Below are positions 54,040 through 63,187 of a DNA stretch of 64,000 bases, piece by piece; position 1 is the first letter of the stretch, and every line of letters starts with the position of its first letter. Source of the stretch: Burkholderia catarinensis. Lineage in GTDB: Bacteria > Pseudomonadota > Gammaproteobacteria > Burkholderiales > Burkholderiaceae. The position numbers were made by a program, and so were the translations under genes. The stretch covers positions 620,001 to 684,000 of the forward strand of contig NZ_MDEQ02000001.1 in the NCBI RefSeq assembly GCF_001883705.2, written 5' to 3'. Under the pieces are notes generated by a model. It worked only from the letters and a program-made list of their open reading frames with translations, made no database searches and was not told the origin of the DNA.

Positions 54040-54341
54040 GGCGATGGCTCGGGTCGGATGTCGTTCGGCGCGCGCGGCGGCGCGGGTTCGGCAGGCTGGC
54101 GCGACAACGCGCCGGGTCAGTGTTGAACGCTATCTTATTGGTGTTCGACCAGTTTTAATTAACGTATTTGTCGACGATTTGGTGGAATTTTGGGTGCCGG
54201 GCCGGGGCTGACCGCGGCTGCCGGCGGCCCGCACGGCCGAGTGTCCCGTCTAGAAAACCGGTGCGCGAACGGCGCGGCTCGATGCTAAGCTCTCGGCGAT
54301 CTTATCAGTGAACAATGTAATCATAAAGGAGGAGACTTTTG
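54040..54341. other. 302-bp region between alr and the MAPEG gene
   Basis: Contains the divergent promoters of both genes. 54123-54195 is markedly AT-rich. No open frame is supported. AAAGGAGGAGA just before 54342 is a strong ribosome site for the MAPEG gene. Confidence 0.5.
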
Positions 54342-54713
54342 ATGACGACGTCCCAGCTGTGCCTGTTCATCGTGGCGCTGTTGCCGTTCCCGATGACGTT
54401 TCTCGCGAAGGCCCGCAAGGGCTACGACAACCGCACGCCGCGCGACTATCTGGCAAAGCTCGAAGGCTGGCGCGCACGCGCGCAGGCCGTGCACCAGAAC
54501 GCATGGGAAGCGCTCGCGCTGTTCACGGCCGCGCTGGTGGTTGCGTGGCACAACGGCGCGAACGCGCACCACGTCGACCAGCTCGCGATGGGCTTCGTCG
54601 CGACCCGCGTCGTCTATGCGCTGATGTACCTGCTGAACTGGGCGTCGCTGCGTTCGCTCGTGTGGTTCGCCGGGATGGTGTGCGTCGTCGCACTGTTCTT
54701 CGCCGCGCCGTGA
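54342..54713 (+). CDS. MAPEG family membrane protein
   Basis: 123 aa with four hydrophobic segments (LCLFIVALLPFPMTFLAKA, then ALALFTAALVVAWH, VYALMYLLNW and VWFAGMVCVVALFF). The segment RARAQAVHQNAWEALALF has the family's R/H/N/E pattern. MAPEG proteins are membrane glutathione transferase/eicosanoid-type proteins; the bacterial role is unclear. An exceptionally strong AAAGGAGGAG ribosome site precedes the ATG. Convergent with the LysR gene downstream. Confidence 0.8.
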   Translation: MTTSQLCLFIVALLPFPMTFLAKARKGYDNRTPRDYLAKLEGWRARAQAVHQNAWEALALFTAALVVAWHNGANAHHVDQLAMGFVATRVVYALMYLLNWASLRSLVWFAGMVCVVALFFAAP

Positions 54714-54723
54714 CCGGCCGGTG

Positions 54724-54740
54724 AGCCGGCGGGGCCGGCT
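54724..54740. terminator. stem-loop terminator between convergent genes
   Basis: AGCCGGC (54724-54730) pairs with GCCGGCT (54734-54740) around GGG, followed by TT. It lies 11 bp after the MAPEG stop. A second possible pair uses GCCGGCTC at 54747-54754. Confidence 0.55.
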
Positions 54741-54755
54741 TTGCGTGCCGGCTCG

Positions 54756-55703
54756 CTACGCGCTGCCCGCGCCCCGTGCGTGACTGTCGTTGGATGCGGG
54801 CGCAACGATCTTGGCGACGAACGGCGGCGCCTCCGCTTCGCGGCGCAGGAACGCGATCAGCGGATCGAGCAGCCGGTGCCGCGTCGACGGGTGGCGGCGC
54901 AGCACGAAGCGCCATGACGCATCGCGTGCGAGGCCCGGCACCAGCGGCACCAAGCGAGCGCTGCGCAGTTCGGGCTCGATGAGCGGCATGCGGCCGAGCG
55001 CGATGCCCGCGCCGCCGAGCGCCGCGCCGATCACCTGGCTGAAGCTGCTGTAACGGACGATCTTCGTCTCGAAGTCGTCCGGCAAGCCGAATTCCGAGGC
55101 CCAGTTGCGCCAGTCGATCTCGGGGCTGTTCTCGTGCATCTCCTGCAGCAGCCGCGAGCGGCACACGTACCCCGATGCGTACGGATACAGCTCGGGGCTG
55201 CATACCGGAAACACGGTCTCCCGCATCAGCACGTCGTCGTCGGCCCGCAGCCGGTGCGCGGGCACGTGCACGATCGCGAGATCGACGCTGCTGCGCGCGA
55301 AATCCGGTTCGTCGTCCAGCACGACGGCATGCAGCGGCGTTTCGGGATGAAGCGACGAGAATTCCGCGAGACGGCGCGCGAGCCACATCGACGAAAACGG
55401 CGCGTTGGCGGAAACGGTGAGGCGTTGCGCGGTGCCGCGAATCTCGGCACAGGCGTCGGTCAGGCGCGCCAGCGCATCGCCGACGGCCGGCAGCAGGCGC
55501 ACACCGGCCGGCGTGAGACTGATGCCGCCGAGCCCCGTGCTGCGTTCGAGCAGCCGCGCGCCGAGCGATTCCTCGAGAGAACGGATCTGGTGGCTGACCG
55601 CGCTCGTCGACACGTTCAGCTCGGCCGCCGCGCGCGCGAACCCGCCGAGGCGGACGGCCGCCTCGAAAGCCCGCAGTGCGCCAAGGGGAGGGAGGTGCGA
55701 CAT
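54756..55703 (-). CDS. LysR family transcriptional regulator, GcvA-like
   Basis: 315 aa. The HTH is readable as LGALRAFEAAVRLGGFARAA and AELNVSTSAVSHQIRSLEES, with the GcvA-type continuation LGARLLERSTGLGGISLTPA. The ligand-binding half contains LAIVHVPAHRLRADDDVLMR. It diverges from the large ABC exporter at 55824 with 120 bp between, so that gene is its likely target. The GTTGACTCAAC palindrome just upstream may be its site. Confidence 0.9.
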   Translation of the reverse strand: MSHLPPLGALRAFEAAVRLGGFARAAAELNVSTSAVSHQIRSLEESLGARLLERSTGLGGISLTPAGVRLLPAVGDALARLTDACAEIRGTAQRLTVSANAPFSSMWLARRLAEFSSLHPETPLHAVVLDDEPDFARSSVDLAIVHVPAHRLRADDDVLMRETVFPVCSPELYPYASGYVCRSRLLQEMHENSPEIDWRNWASEFGLPDDFETKIVRYSSFSQVIGAALGGAGIALGRMPLIEPELRSARLVPLVPGLARDASWRFVLRRHPSTRHRLLDPLIAFLRREAEAPPFVAKIVAPASNDSHARGAGSA

Positions 55704-55716
55704 GCGGGGTATTGTA

Positions 55717-55727
55717 GTTGACTCAAC
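55717..55727. promoter_or_regulatory. small palindrome upstream of the LysR gene
   Basis: GTTGA-C-TCAAC, a perfect 5-bp inverted repeat about 14 bases upstream of the LysR start codon in the divergent intergenic region. A second GTTGA lies at 55732. Suggestive of a regulator site but short. Confidence 0.3.
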
Positions 55728-55823
55728 ACCCGTTGAAAAATCATCTTTTGCCGCGCGCGGGCGGCGCGGGTAGCCTCGATCCGGTCAAGAAAAAACGCAA
55801 CGCAACACCAACCGGAGAACTGC

Positions 55824-58800
55824 ATGTATTTCGACCGACGACTATGGGCCATGATGGCGGGACTGCGCTGGCGGGTGGCCGCGGCCGTCGCGCTCGGGCT
55901 GCTCGCGATGGGTGTCGGCATCCTCCGTTTCGTGTTTCTCGGCCGCGTGCTGGCGCTGGTTTTTTCCGGCGCACCGGCGCGCAGCATCGGCGAAGCCGTC
56001 GTTGCAACGGCGGCCTGCGTGCTGCTGCGTGCGTGGCTCGATCATCGCCGCACGGTGCTCGCGCAGCACACGGCCGGGCGCGTGCAGGCCACGCTGCGTG
56101 CGCGGCTGTTCGACCGGATCGCCGCGCTCGGCCCCGCATGGTTCAGCGGCGAACGCACGGGCGGCGTGATGCTGGCCGTCGTCGACGGCGTCGAGCAACT
56201 GCAGACCTTCTTCGGCGTCTACCTGCCGCAGCTCGTGATCGCCGCGTGCGCGCCGGTGATGATCTTCGCGGTGCTCGCGTGGTGGGACGTGCCGACGGCC
56301 GCGATCCTGCTGGTCGCGGCGCTCGTCACGCTCGCGCTGCCGCAGCTCGTGCATCGCGCCGACCGGCGCGCGGCGCTCGCACGCTCGGCCGCCTTCAACG
56401 CGTTCGGCGAGGAGTTTCTCGACGCGGTGCAGGGCCTGCCGACGCTGAAGGCGTTCGGGCAGGGCACCGCGTTCGGCGCGAAGCTGGCCGCGAAGGCGCG
56501 CGCGCTGTCCGACAGCACGTTCTGGGTGCTCGCGCTCGGCCTGCTGACGCGCCTCTTCACCGATCTCGGCACCGGCCTCGGCGCGGCCGCGGCGATCGCG
56601 GTCGGTGCATGGCGCGTGCGGCACGGCGACATGAGCCTCGAGGCACTGCTGATCGTGCTGATGGCCGGCAGCGAAATCTTCCGGCCGCTGCGCGACCTGC
56701 GTGCCGTGCTGCACCAGGGGATGATCGGCCAGTCGGCGGCCAATGCGATCCACGCGTTGCTCGACGCGGGCAGCCGCGCGCCGGCCGCCGACGCGCCGCG
56801 CATGACGGGCCTGCGCGCGGAGATCGCGTTCGACGGCGTCAGCTTCGCGTATCCGGGGCGTCGCGCGGACGCGCATGCGGCGCTGAGCTTCTCGGTTCGC
56901 GAAGGCGAGACGGTGGCGATCGTCGGGCCGAGCGGCGCGGGCAAGTCGACGATCGTGCGCCTGCTGCTGCGCCAGCACGACGTGCAGGGCGGTGCCGTCC
57001 GCATCGGGGGCCACGATGTGCGCACGCTCGACGCCGACCAGGTGCGCGAGATGATCGCGGTGGTCGCGCAGGATGCGACGCTGTTCGACGGCAGCGTCGC
57101 CGACAACCTGCGGCTCGGCCGCCCCGACGCGAGCGACGCGGACATGATCGCGGCCGCGCGCGCCGCCAACGCGCACGATTTCATCTCGGCGCTACCCGAC
57201 GGCTACGCGACGCGCATCGGCGAACGTGGGCTCATGTTGTCGGGCGGCCAGCGCCAGCGCCTCGCGATTGCCCGTGCGCTGCTGCGCGATGCGCCGATCC
57301 TGCTGCTCGACGAGGCACTGTCGTCGGTCGATGCGGAAAACGAAGCGCTGATCCAGCAGGCGCTCGACCGGCTCACGCGCGGGCGGACGACGCTCGTGCT
57401 CGCGCACCGGCTGTCCAGCGTGATCGGCGCCGACCGCATCCTGGTGCTCGATCAGGGGCAGGTGGTCGACGAGGGTACGCACGCGGCGCTGATCGCGCGC
57501 GACGGCCCGTATCGCCGGCTGATGGGGCCGCAACTGGAAGCGGTTGCCGAATCCGTCGGCGCGGCGACGACGGCCGGTGCGACCGCGCGCGCGTCGTCGG
57601 GCCCGCAGGTGCGGCCGCTGAACGACGATGCGGCGACGATCGGCTGGCCGGAAACCTTGCAGACGCTGCTGCGGTTCGTGCGTCCGTGGCAGGGCAAGGT
57701 CGTGCTGACCGTGCTGTTCGGCATCGGCCGCGTGCTCGCGTTCATCGGCGTCGGCGTGATCGGCGCGATGGTGGTAGGCGCGGTGTCGGCCGGCCACGCG
57801 AGCCCCGCGCTCGTCGTCGCGCTGCTCGTGATCGCGCCGGTGGCGGCCGTGCTGCACTGGCTCGAATCGTGGCTCGCGCACGACATGGCGTACCGGCTGC
57901 TCGCGGAAATGCGCATCGCGCTGTTCGCGACGCTCGAACGCCTCGCACCGGCCGGGCTGCTGCGCCGCCGTTCCGGCGATCTCGTCTCGCTCGCGACGCA
58001 GGATGTCGAGACCGTCGAATACTTCTACGCGCACACGCTGGCGCCCGCGTTCGTCGCGGTGCTCGTGCCGGCCGCCGTGCTGGTGCTGCTGGCGTCGGTC
58101 GCATGGCCGCTCGCGCTCGTGCTGCTGCCGTTCCTGTTGTGGGCCGGGCTGGCGCCCGTGCTGGCGCGGCGCGACGTCGACCGGCTCGGCACCGGCGCGC
58201 GCGAAGCGCTCGGCCAGCTCGGCGCGCACCTGACCGAAACGATCCAGGGGCTGGCGGAGCTCACCGCGTTCCAGGCGATCGCGCGCCGGCGCGCAGCGTT
58301 CGTGGCCGAGGTCGATGCGTACCGCAAGCAGCGCGCGAAGCTGCTCGACGATCTGTCGACGCAAAGCGCCGCGCTGGAAATCGCGAGCGGGCTCGGCGGC
58401 CTGGCCGTCGCGGCGCTCGGCGCGCTGCTGTGCGCGCGCGGCTGGTTTCCGCGCGAGTCGTTGCCGCTGCTGGTGCTGGTTGCCGTGGCCGCGTTCATGC
58501 CGGTTGCCGAAATCGGCCAGGTTGCGCGCCAGTTGGCCGACACGATCGCGTCGACGCGCCGGTTGCGCGCGCTGGAGAAGGAGCCCGTGACCGTGACGGA
58601 CGGCACGCACGCGATGCCCGGCAATCCGGCGGTGCGTTTCGAGGCAGCGTCGTTCACGTATCCGGGCCGCGGCGTGCCCGCCATCGACCGCGTGAGCTTC
58701 GAGGTGCCGCCCGGCAGCACGGTTGCGCTGGTTGGCGCGTCGGGCGCCGGCAAGTCGACGGTCGCGAGCCTGCTGCTGCGCTTCTGGGATCCGCAGCAGG

Positions 58801-59363
58801 GCCGCGTGACGCTTGGCGGCGTCGACTTGCGCGACCTGCGGCTCGACGACCTGCGCCAGCACATCGCTCTGGTTGCGCAGGATACCTACCTGTTCAACGA
58901 CACGCTCGAAGCGAACATCCGGCTCGCCGCGAACGATGCATCCGACGCGGACGTGCAGCGTGCGATCGATCATGCGGCGCTCGGCGAATTTGTCGCGCGG
59001 CTGCCGGACGGGCTCGCGACGCGCGTCGGCGAGCGCGGCGTGCAGCTGTCGGGCGGCCAGCGCCAGCGTGTCGCGATCGCGCGCGCGTTCCTGAAGGATG
59101 CGCCCGTGCTGATCCTCGACGAGGCGACGTCCCATCTGGACACGATCAGCGAGCAGCAGATTCGTGCGGCGCTGGAAGACCTGATGACGCAGCGCACGTC
59201 GATCATCATCGCGCACCGGCTGTCGACCGTGCGCAATGCCGACCTGATCCTCGTGATCGAGCAGGGCAGCGTGATCGAGGCCGGACGCCATGCGGAACTG
59301 ATGGCGCGGCAGGGTGCGTATGCGCGGCTCGTGTCGCATCAGGCCAGCGGGGTGGCGGCGTGA
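55824..59363 (+). CDS. tandem fused ABC exporter, CydDC-like (two TMD-NBD halves in one chain)
   Basis: 1179 aa. Half 1: six-helix membrane domain with EEFLDAVQGLPTLKAFGQG, the CydD-type coupling helix, then an NBD with Walker A GPSGAGKST (from residue 368), LSGGQRQRLAIARA and ILLLDEALSSVD. Half 2 repeats this: membrane domain, Walker [25 protein letters not shown] and VLILDEATSHLD. In most bacteria CydD and CydC are separate proteins that export glutathione/cysteine for cytochrome bd assembly; here the halves are joined and no cytochrome bd genes are adjacent, so another substrate is possible. Both ATP sites look intact. Divergent from a LysR gene. Confidence 0.85.
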   Translation: MYFDRRLWAMMAGLRWRVAAAVALGLLAMGVGILRFVFLGRVLALVFSGAPARSIGEAVVATAACVLLRAWLDHRRTVLAQHTAGRVQATLRARLFDRIAALGPAWFSGERTGGVMLAVVDGVEQLQTFFGVYLPQLVIAACAPVMIFAVLAWWDVPTAAILLVAALVTLALPQLVHRADRRAALARSAAFNAFGEEFLDAVQGLPTLKAFGQGTAFGAKLAAKARALSDSTFWVLALGLLTRLFTDLGTGLGAAAAIAVGAWRVRHGDMSLEALLIVLMAGSEIFRPLRDLRAVLHQGMIGQSAANAIHALLDAGSRAPAADAPRMTGLRAEIAFDGVSFAYPGRRADAHAALSFSVREGETVAIVGPSGAGKSTIVRLLLRQHDVQGGAVRIGGHDVRTLDADQVREMIAVVAQDATLFDGSVADNLRLGRPDASDADMIAAARAANAHDFISALPDGYATRIGERGLMLSGGQRQRLAIARALLRDAPILLLDEALSSVDAENEALIQQALDRLTRGRTTLVLAHRLSSVIGADRILVLDQGQVVDEGTHAALIARDGPYRRLMGPQLEAVAESVGAATTAGATARASSGPQVRPLNDDAATIGWPETLQTLLRFVRPWQGKVVLTVLFGIGRVLAFIGVGVIGAMVVGAVSAGHASPALVVALLVIAPVAAVLHWLESWLAHDMAYRLLAEMRIALFATLERLAPAGLLRRRSGDLVSLATQDVETVEYFYAHTLAPAFVAVLVPAAVLVLLASVAWPLALVLLPFLLWAGLAPVLARRDVDRLGTGAREALGQLGAHLTETIQGLAELTAFQAIARRRAAFVAEVDAYRKQRAKLLDDLSTQSAALEIASGLGGLAVAALGALLCARGWFPRESLPLLVLVAVAAFMPVAEIGQVARQLADTIASTRRLRALEKEPVTVTDGTHAMPGNPAVRFEAASFTYPGRGVPAIDRVSFEVPPGSTVALVGASGAGKSTVASLLLRFWDPQQGRVTLGGVDLRDLRLDDLRQHIALVAQDTYLFNDTLEANIRLAANDASDADVQRAIDHAALGEFVARLPDGLATRVGERGVQLSGGQRQRVAIARAFLKDAPVLILDEATSHLDTISEQQIRAALEDLMTQRTSIIIAHRLSTVRNADLILVIEQGSVIEAGRHAELMARQGAYARLVSHQASGVAA

Positions 59364-59901
59364 GCGACGCCGCAGCGGAGCGTCGCCGCCCGGCGTTTTC
59401 GCGCGAATTCCGCACCGTTCGTTGAGCCGCGCCGGCGGTTGCCGGCATCGCGGGTACGGCCGCCCCGGCACGGCGCCGCGTCGAATCGCCGACGATCCAC
59501 ACGAACGAGCCGGCGCACGGGCGCCGGCGATTGCCTGCGGGTTGCGCTGTCGTCAGCCCGTCGCCCTGGCGGCGCGGGACGGCCAACCCGCCCGACCCGC
59601 CTGCCCATACCCAGCGCCGCCATCCGCGCTTCACGCACCGCCATCCGCCCGCGCGGCGCGATCCGGCCCGGGCGCTTCCCCCCGGGCCTCTCCCTTTCCT
59701 CTGACCTATCCGTCCCGCGCGGCCCGGGTTTGCCTCGATGCATTTACCTGTTGCGCGTTTTTTTGTTGTCGTAGTATCGCCGTTGACAACACTTGTTGCA
59801 CTAAGGTCTAATTCGACATCGCATGTTGCGGTGCGGCTTGATGTCGTCGTTCCCGCCGGCCGGCTGGCCGGCCACATCGCTCAATCATGCGGAGAGAAAC
59901 C
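59364..59901. promoter_or_regulatory. 538-bp region upstream of the GlnHPQ operon with candidate promoter
   Basis: A candidate sigma-70 promoter has TTGACA at 59783-59788, an 18-bp spacer and TCTAAT at 59807-59812. It overlaps CAAC-ACTT-GTTG and GTTGTC...GACAAC repeats that may be regulator sites. Farther upstream a perfect hairpin GCCGGCGC-ACGG-GCGCCGGC lies at 59509-59528 after the exporter gene, without a T-run. The rest is GC-rich with no supported gene. Confidence 0.5.
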
Positions 59902-60654
59902 ATGAGTCGCCGTTCCTTCCTGAAAGCCGTCGCGGTGGTCGCCGCGCTCGGCGCAAGCCTCGCGCACGCGGACACCCAGGCGCTCGTCGTCGGGACCGAC
60001 ACGTCGTTCATGCCGTTCGAGTTCAAGCAGGGCGACAAGTACGTCGGCTTCGATCTCGACCTGTGGGCGGAGATCGCGAAAGACCAGGGCTGGAAATACA
60101 AGATCCAGCCGATGGATTTCGCGGGCCTGATCCCGGCATTGCAGACCCAGAACATCGACGTCGCGCTGTCGGGGATGACGATCAAGGAGGAGCGCAAGAA
60201 GGCGATCGACTTCTCCGCGCCGTACTACGACAGCGGTCTCGCGGCGATGGTGCAGTCCGACAACACGACGATCAAGTCGATCGACGACCTGAACGGCAAG
60301 GTGATCGCCGCGAAGACGGGCACCGCGACGATCGACTGGATCAAGGCGCACCTGAAGCCGAAGGAGGTCCGCCAGTTCCCGAACATCGACCAGGCCTACC
60401 TCGCGCTTGAAGCGGGCCGCGTCGACGCGGCGATGCACGACACGCCGAACGTGCTGTTCTTCGTGAACAACGAAGGCAAGGGCAAGGTGAAGGTCGCGGG
60501 CCAGCCGGTCAGCGGCGACAAGTACGGGATCGGCTTCCCGAAGGGCAGCCCGCTGGTGCCGAAGGTTAACGCGTCGCTCGTGAAGATCAAGGCCGACGGC
60601 CGCTACGCGCAGATCTACAAGAAGTGGTTCGGCGCCGAGCCGCCGAAGATGTGA
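59902..60654 (+). CDS. glnH: amino-acid ABC transporter substrate-binding protein, GlnH type
   Basis: 250 aa periplasmic family 3 solute-binding protein. The leader contains SRRSFLK, an exact twin-arginine-like motif, and cleavage after AHA is likely, so Tat export is possible although GlnH proteins usually use Sec. The mature chain starts TQALVVGTDTSFMPFEFKQG with GFDLDLWAEIAKDQGWKYKI, typical of GlnH. ATG at 59902 with GGAGAG upstream. First gene of an importer operon that continues with enzymes for N-acyl compounds. Confidence 0.88.
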   Translation: MSRRSFLKAVAVVAALGASLAHADTQALVVGTDTSFMPFEFKQGDKYVGFDLDLWAEIAKDQGWKYKIQPMDFAGLIPALQTQNIDVALSGMTIKEERKKAIDFSAPYYDSGLAAMVQSDNTTIKSIDDLNGKVIAAKTGTATIDWIKAHLKPKEVRQFPNIDQAYLALEAGRVDAAMHDTPNVLFFVNNEGKGKVKVAGQPVSGDKYGIGFPKGSPLVPKVNASLVKIKADGRYAQIYKKWFGAEPPKM

Positions 60655-60720
60655 GCGTGACCACACGCCATGGCGCGGCCGGGTGGCCGCGCCGGTCTTG
60701 AATCGAACGGGGAGCGACAA

Positions 60721-61377
60721 GTGAATTTCGATTGGTCGGCGATCTGGGCGGCGTTGCCGGACCTGATGGACGGGGTCCGGTTGACGGTGTTCATCGCATT
60801 ACTGGGGCTGGTGGGCGGTTTCATCGTCGGGATGATCGCGGGCATGTTCCGCGCATACGGACCGAAGGTGATGAACGTGCTCGCACAGGTCTACATTGAG
60901 CTGATCCGCGGCACGCCGATCGTCGTGCAGGTGATGTTCCTGTATTTCGCGCTGCCGCTGCTCGCGCATATCCGCATCGACGGCCTGACGGCCGCGATCA
61001 TCGCGATCACGGTGAACTCCGGCGCGTATCTCGCGGAAGTGGTGCGCGGCGCGCTGCTGTCGATCCCGAAGGGGCTGACGGAAGCGGGGCTCGCGATGGG
61101 GCTGTCGATGCCGCGCGTGCTGCTGAAGATCGTCGGGCCGCTGGCGTTCCGGCGGCTGATTCCGCCGCTCGGCAACCAGTGCATCGTGAGCCTGAAGGAC
61201 ACGTCGCTGTTCATCGTGATCGGCGTGGGCGAGCTGACGCGCAAGGGGCAGGAAATCATCGCGGGCAATTTCCAGGCGGTCGAGATCTGGAGTGCGGTGG
61301 CCGTCATCTACCTGATACTGACCGGCGCGATGACGCTGACGCTTCGGATCGTCGAAAAGCGGATGAAAATCTTATGA
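60721..61377 (+). CDS. glnP: amino-acid ABC transporter permease, GlnP type
   Basis: 218 aa, GTG start with GGGGAG upstream. Contains the hallmark [20 protein letters not shown] and the EAA loop [20 protein letters not shown]. Only one permease gene is present, which suggests a homodimeric channel as in GlnP systems. The last bases overlap the glnQ start (ATGA). Confidence 0.9.
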   Translation: MNFDWSAIWAALPDLMDGVRLTVFIALLGLVGGFIVGMIAGMFRAYGPKVMNVLAQVYIELIRGTPIVVQVMFLYFALPLLAHIRIDGLTAAIIAITVNSGAYLAEVVRGALLSIPKGLTEAGLAMGLSMPRVLLKIVGPLAFRRLIPPLGNQCIVSLKDTSLFIVIGVGELTRKGQEIIAGNFQAVEIWSAVAVIYLILTGAMTLTLRIVEKRMKIL

Positions 61378-62102
61378 GCATGATCGAATTCCAGAACGTG
61401 TCGAAGAGCTTCGGCCATGTGCCGGTGCTGAAGAACATCGACCTGAGGATCGACGCGGGCGAGGTGGTCGTCGTGGTCGGCCCGTCGGGCTCGGGCAAAT
61501 CGACGATGCTGCGCTGTATCAACGCGCTCGAGAAAATCACCGGCGGCGAGCTGCTGGTCGACGGCCAGAGCGTGCGCGGCAACGCGACGACGATCCGCAA
61601 CATCCGGCTCGAAGCCGGCATGGTGTTCCAGCAGTTCAACCTGTTCCCGCAAATGACCGCGCTCGAGAACGTGATGTTCGGGCCGATGCAGGTGCGCGGC
61701 GCGTCGCGCGCCGACGCGCGTGACCAGGCGATGGCGTTGCTCGACAAGGTCGGTCTCGAATCGCGCGCGAATCATTACCCGTCGGAGCTGTCGGGCGGCC
61801 AGCAGCAGCGCGTCGCGATCGCACGCGCGCTCGCGATCCGGCCGCGGCTGATGCTGTTCGACGAGCCGACGTCGGCGCTCGATCCGGAGTTGCGCCACGA
61901 AGTGCTGAAAGTGATGCAGGATCTCGCCACCGAAGGGATGACGATGATCGTCGTCACGCACGAGATCGGCTTCGCGAAGCGGGTCGGCACGCGGCTGCTG
62001 TTCATGGATCAGGGCGGCATCGCCGAGGACGGCCACCCGGTCGACCTGATCGACCGGCCGCCGACGCCGCGCCTGAAGGAATTCCTGAAACACGTGTCCT
62101 GA
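61374..62102 (+). CDS. glnQ: amino-acid ABC transporter ATP-binding protein, GlnQ type
   Basis: 242 aa. Walker [10 protein letters not shown], signature [14 protein letters not shown], Walker [15 protein letters not shown] and H-loop [12 protein letters not shown] are intact. There is no insertion after Walker A, unlike the HisP-type protein at 8668, which fits the glutamine/glutamate-type branch. Overlaps the glnP stop by 4 bp. Confidence 0.92.
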   Translation: MSMIEFQNVSKSFGHVPVLKNIDLRIDAGEVVVVVGPSGSGKSTMLRCINALEKITGGELLVDGQSVRGNATTIRNIRLEAGMVFQQFNLFPQMTALENVMFGPMQVRGASRADARDQAMALLDKVGLESRANHYPSELSGGQQQRVAIARALAIRPRLMLFDEPTSALDPELRHEVLKVMQDLATEGMTMIVVTHEIGFAKRVGTRLLFMDQGGIAEDGHPVDLIDRPPTPRLKEFLKHVS

Positions 62103-62122
62103 ACGAAACCGAAACATTCGAC

Positions 62123-63172
62123 ATGCCGCTTTCCCTTTCTCCCGTCATCGCCGGCACGCCGTTCGACATCGGCATGCGTCTCGGCGAGCTCGCCCGGCCC
62201 GTGTTCGACGAATACATGCAGCAGAGCAGCGCGTGGCAGGCCGTGCGCCGCTGGCGCGGCCATCCGTTCGTCGATGCGCTGCGGCAAGCCGCGCTGGCCG
62301 CGTACCCCGATCTCGTCGCGGAACTGGACGGCATCGCGGCGGGCATCGGCTGGCCGGCCGAGGACATCTTCCTGTGGAACTGCCGCGGCGAACTGATCCA
62401 CAACGCGCCGGACGGCTGCACGACGCTCGCCGCGCGTGACGCCAGCGGCACGCGCTGGATCGCGCACAACGAGGACGGCGATCCGTACCTGCGCGAGCGC
62501 TGCCTGCTCGTCGACGTGCAGCCTGAGGCCAAGCCGGGCTTCATCAGTTTCTACTACCCCGGTTCGCTGCCGGGCCATACCTTTGCCGCGAACCGCGCGG
62601 GCATCGCGCAGGCGATCAACAACCTGCGGATCCGCACGCCCGCGCCGGGCGTGCCGCGGATGATCCTCGCGCGCGCCGTGCTCGATGCGACGTCGCTCGA
62701 CGCGGCGGCCGACGTGCTGCGTGGGCATGCATGCGCGAGCGGTTTTCATCACACGCTCGGCGCGACCGGCGATGCGCGGCTGCTGAGCATCGAGGCCAGC
62801 GTCGCGCGCTGCTCGGTCGTCGACGTCACGCGGCTTGCCGGCCATGCAAACCATCTCGTGCATTCCGGCTGCGAAGCTGAAGCGCAGATCGTCACGCAAT
62901 CGTCGGCCGACCGCCAGCGCCGCGTCGACGCGCTGACGCCCGGCATCGACGCGATCGACGAAGCCGCGCTGCTGCGCGTGCTCGGCGATCGCGCGCCGGA
63001 AGGGCTGCCGATCTACCGCGACGATCCGGCCGACCCCGATGACGAAAACACGCTGGCGACCGCCGTGTTCGCGATCGGCGCGGCGTCGATCGATTTCACC
63101 CTTCACCAACACGGCACGCAGCGCTTCGCGACGCGCATCGTGCCGTCCGGACGCGCGCACGGCGCGTCCTGA
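62123..63172 (+). CDS. C45-type acyltransferase/hydrolase (penicillin acyltransferase-like Ntn family)
   Basis: 349 aa. The central segment DGCTTLAARDASGTRWIAHN contains a likely catalytic C99 after Gly, as in isopenicillin N acyltransferase, where autocleavage before the Cys yields the active enzyme. The RGELIHN and FYYPGSLPGHTFAANRAGIA stretches are characteristic of the C45/AAT family. Such enzymes cleave or transfer acyl groups on amines and amides. It follows glnQ by 20 bp and is followed by an aminotransferase, suggesting uptake and breakdown of an N-acylated amine or amino acid. Substrate unknown. Confidence 0.75.
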   Translation: MPLSLSPVIAGTPFDIGMRLGELARPVFDEYMQQSSAWQAVRRWRGHPFVDALRQAALAAYPDLVAELDGIAAGIGWPAEDIFLWNCRGELIHNAPDGCTTLAARDASGTRWIAHNEDGDPYLRERCLLVDVQPEAKPGFISFYYPGSLPGHTFAANRAGIAQAINNLRIRTPAPGVPRMILARAVLDATSLDAAADVLRGHACASGFHHTLGATGDARLLSIEASVARCSVVDVTRLAGHANHLVHSGCEAEAQIVTQSSADRQRRVDALTPGIDAIDEAALLRVLGDRAPEGLPIYRDDPADPDDENTLATAVFAIGAASIDFTLHQHGTQRFATRIVPSGRAHGAS

Positions 63173-63187
63173 TCCATGAGGCCACGC

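Noticed and set aside
54121..54152. TGTTGAAC...GTTCGACC near alr as a third TetR operator
   Set aside because: The half-sites are about 14 bp apart, not 4, and one arm differs; spacing does not fit the other two sites.
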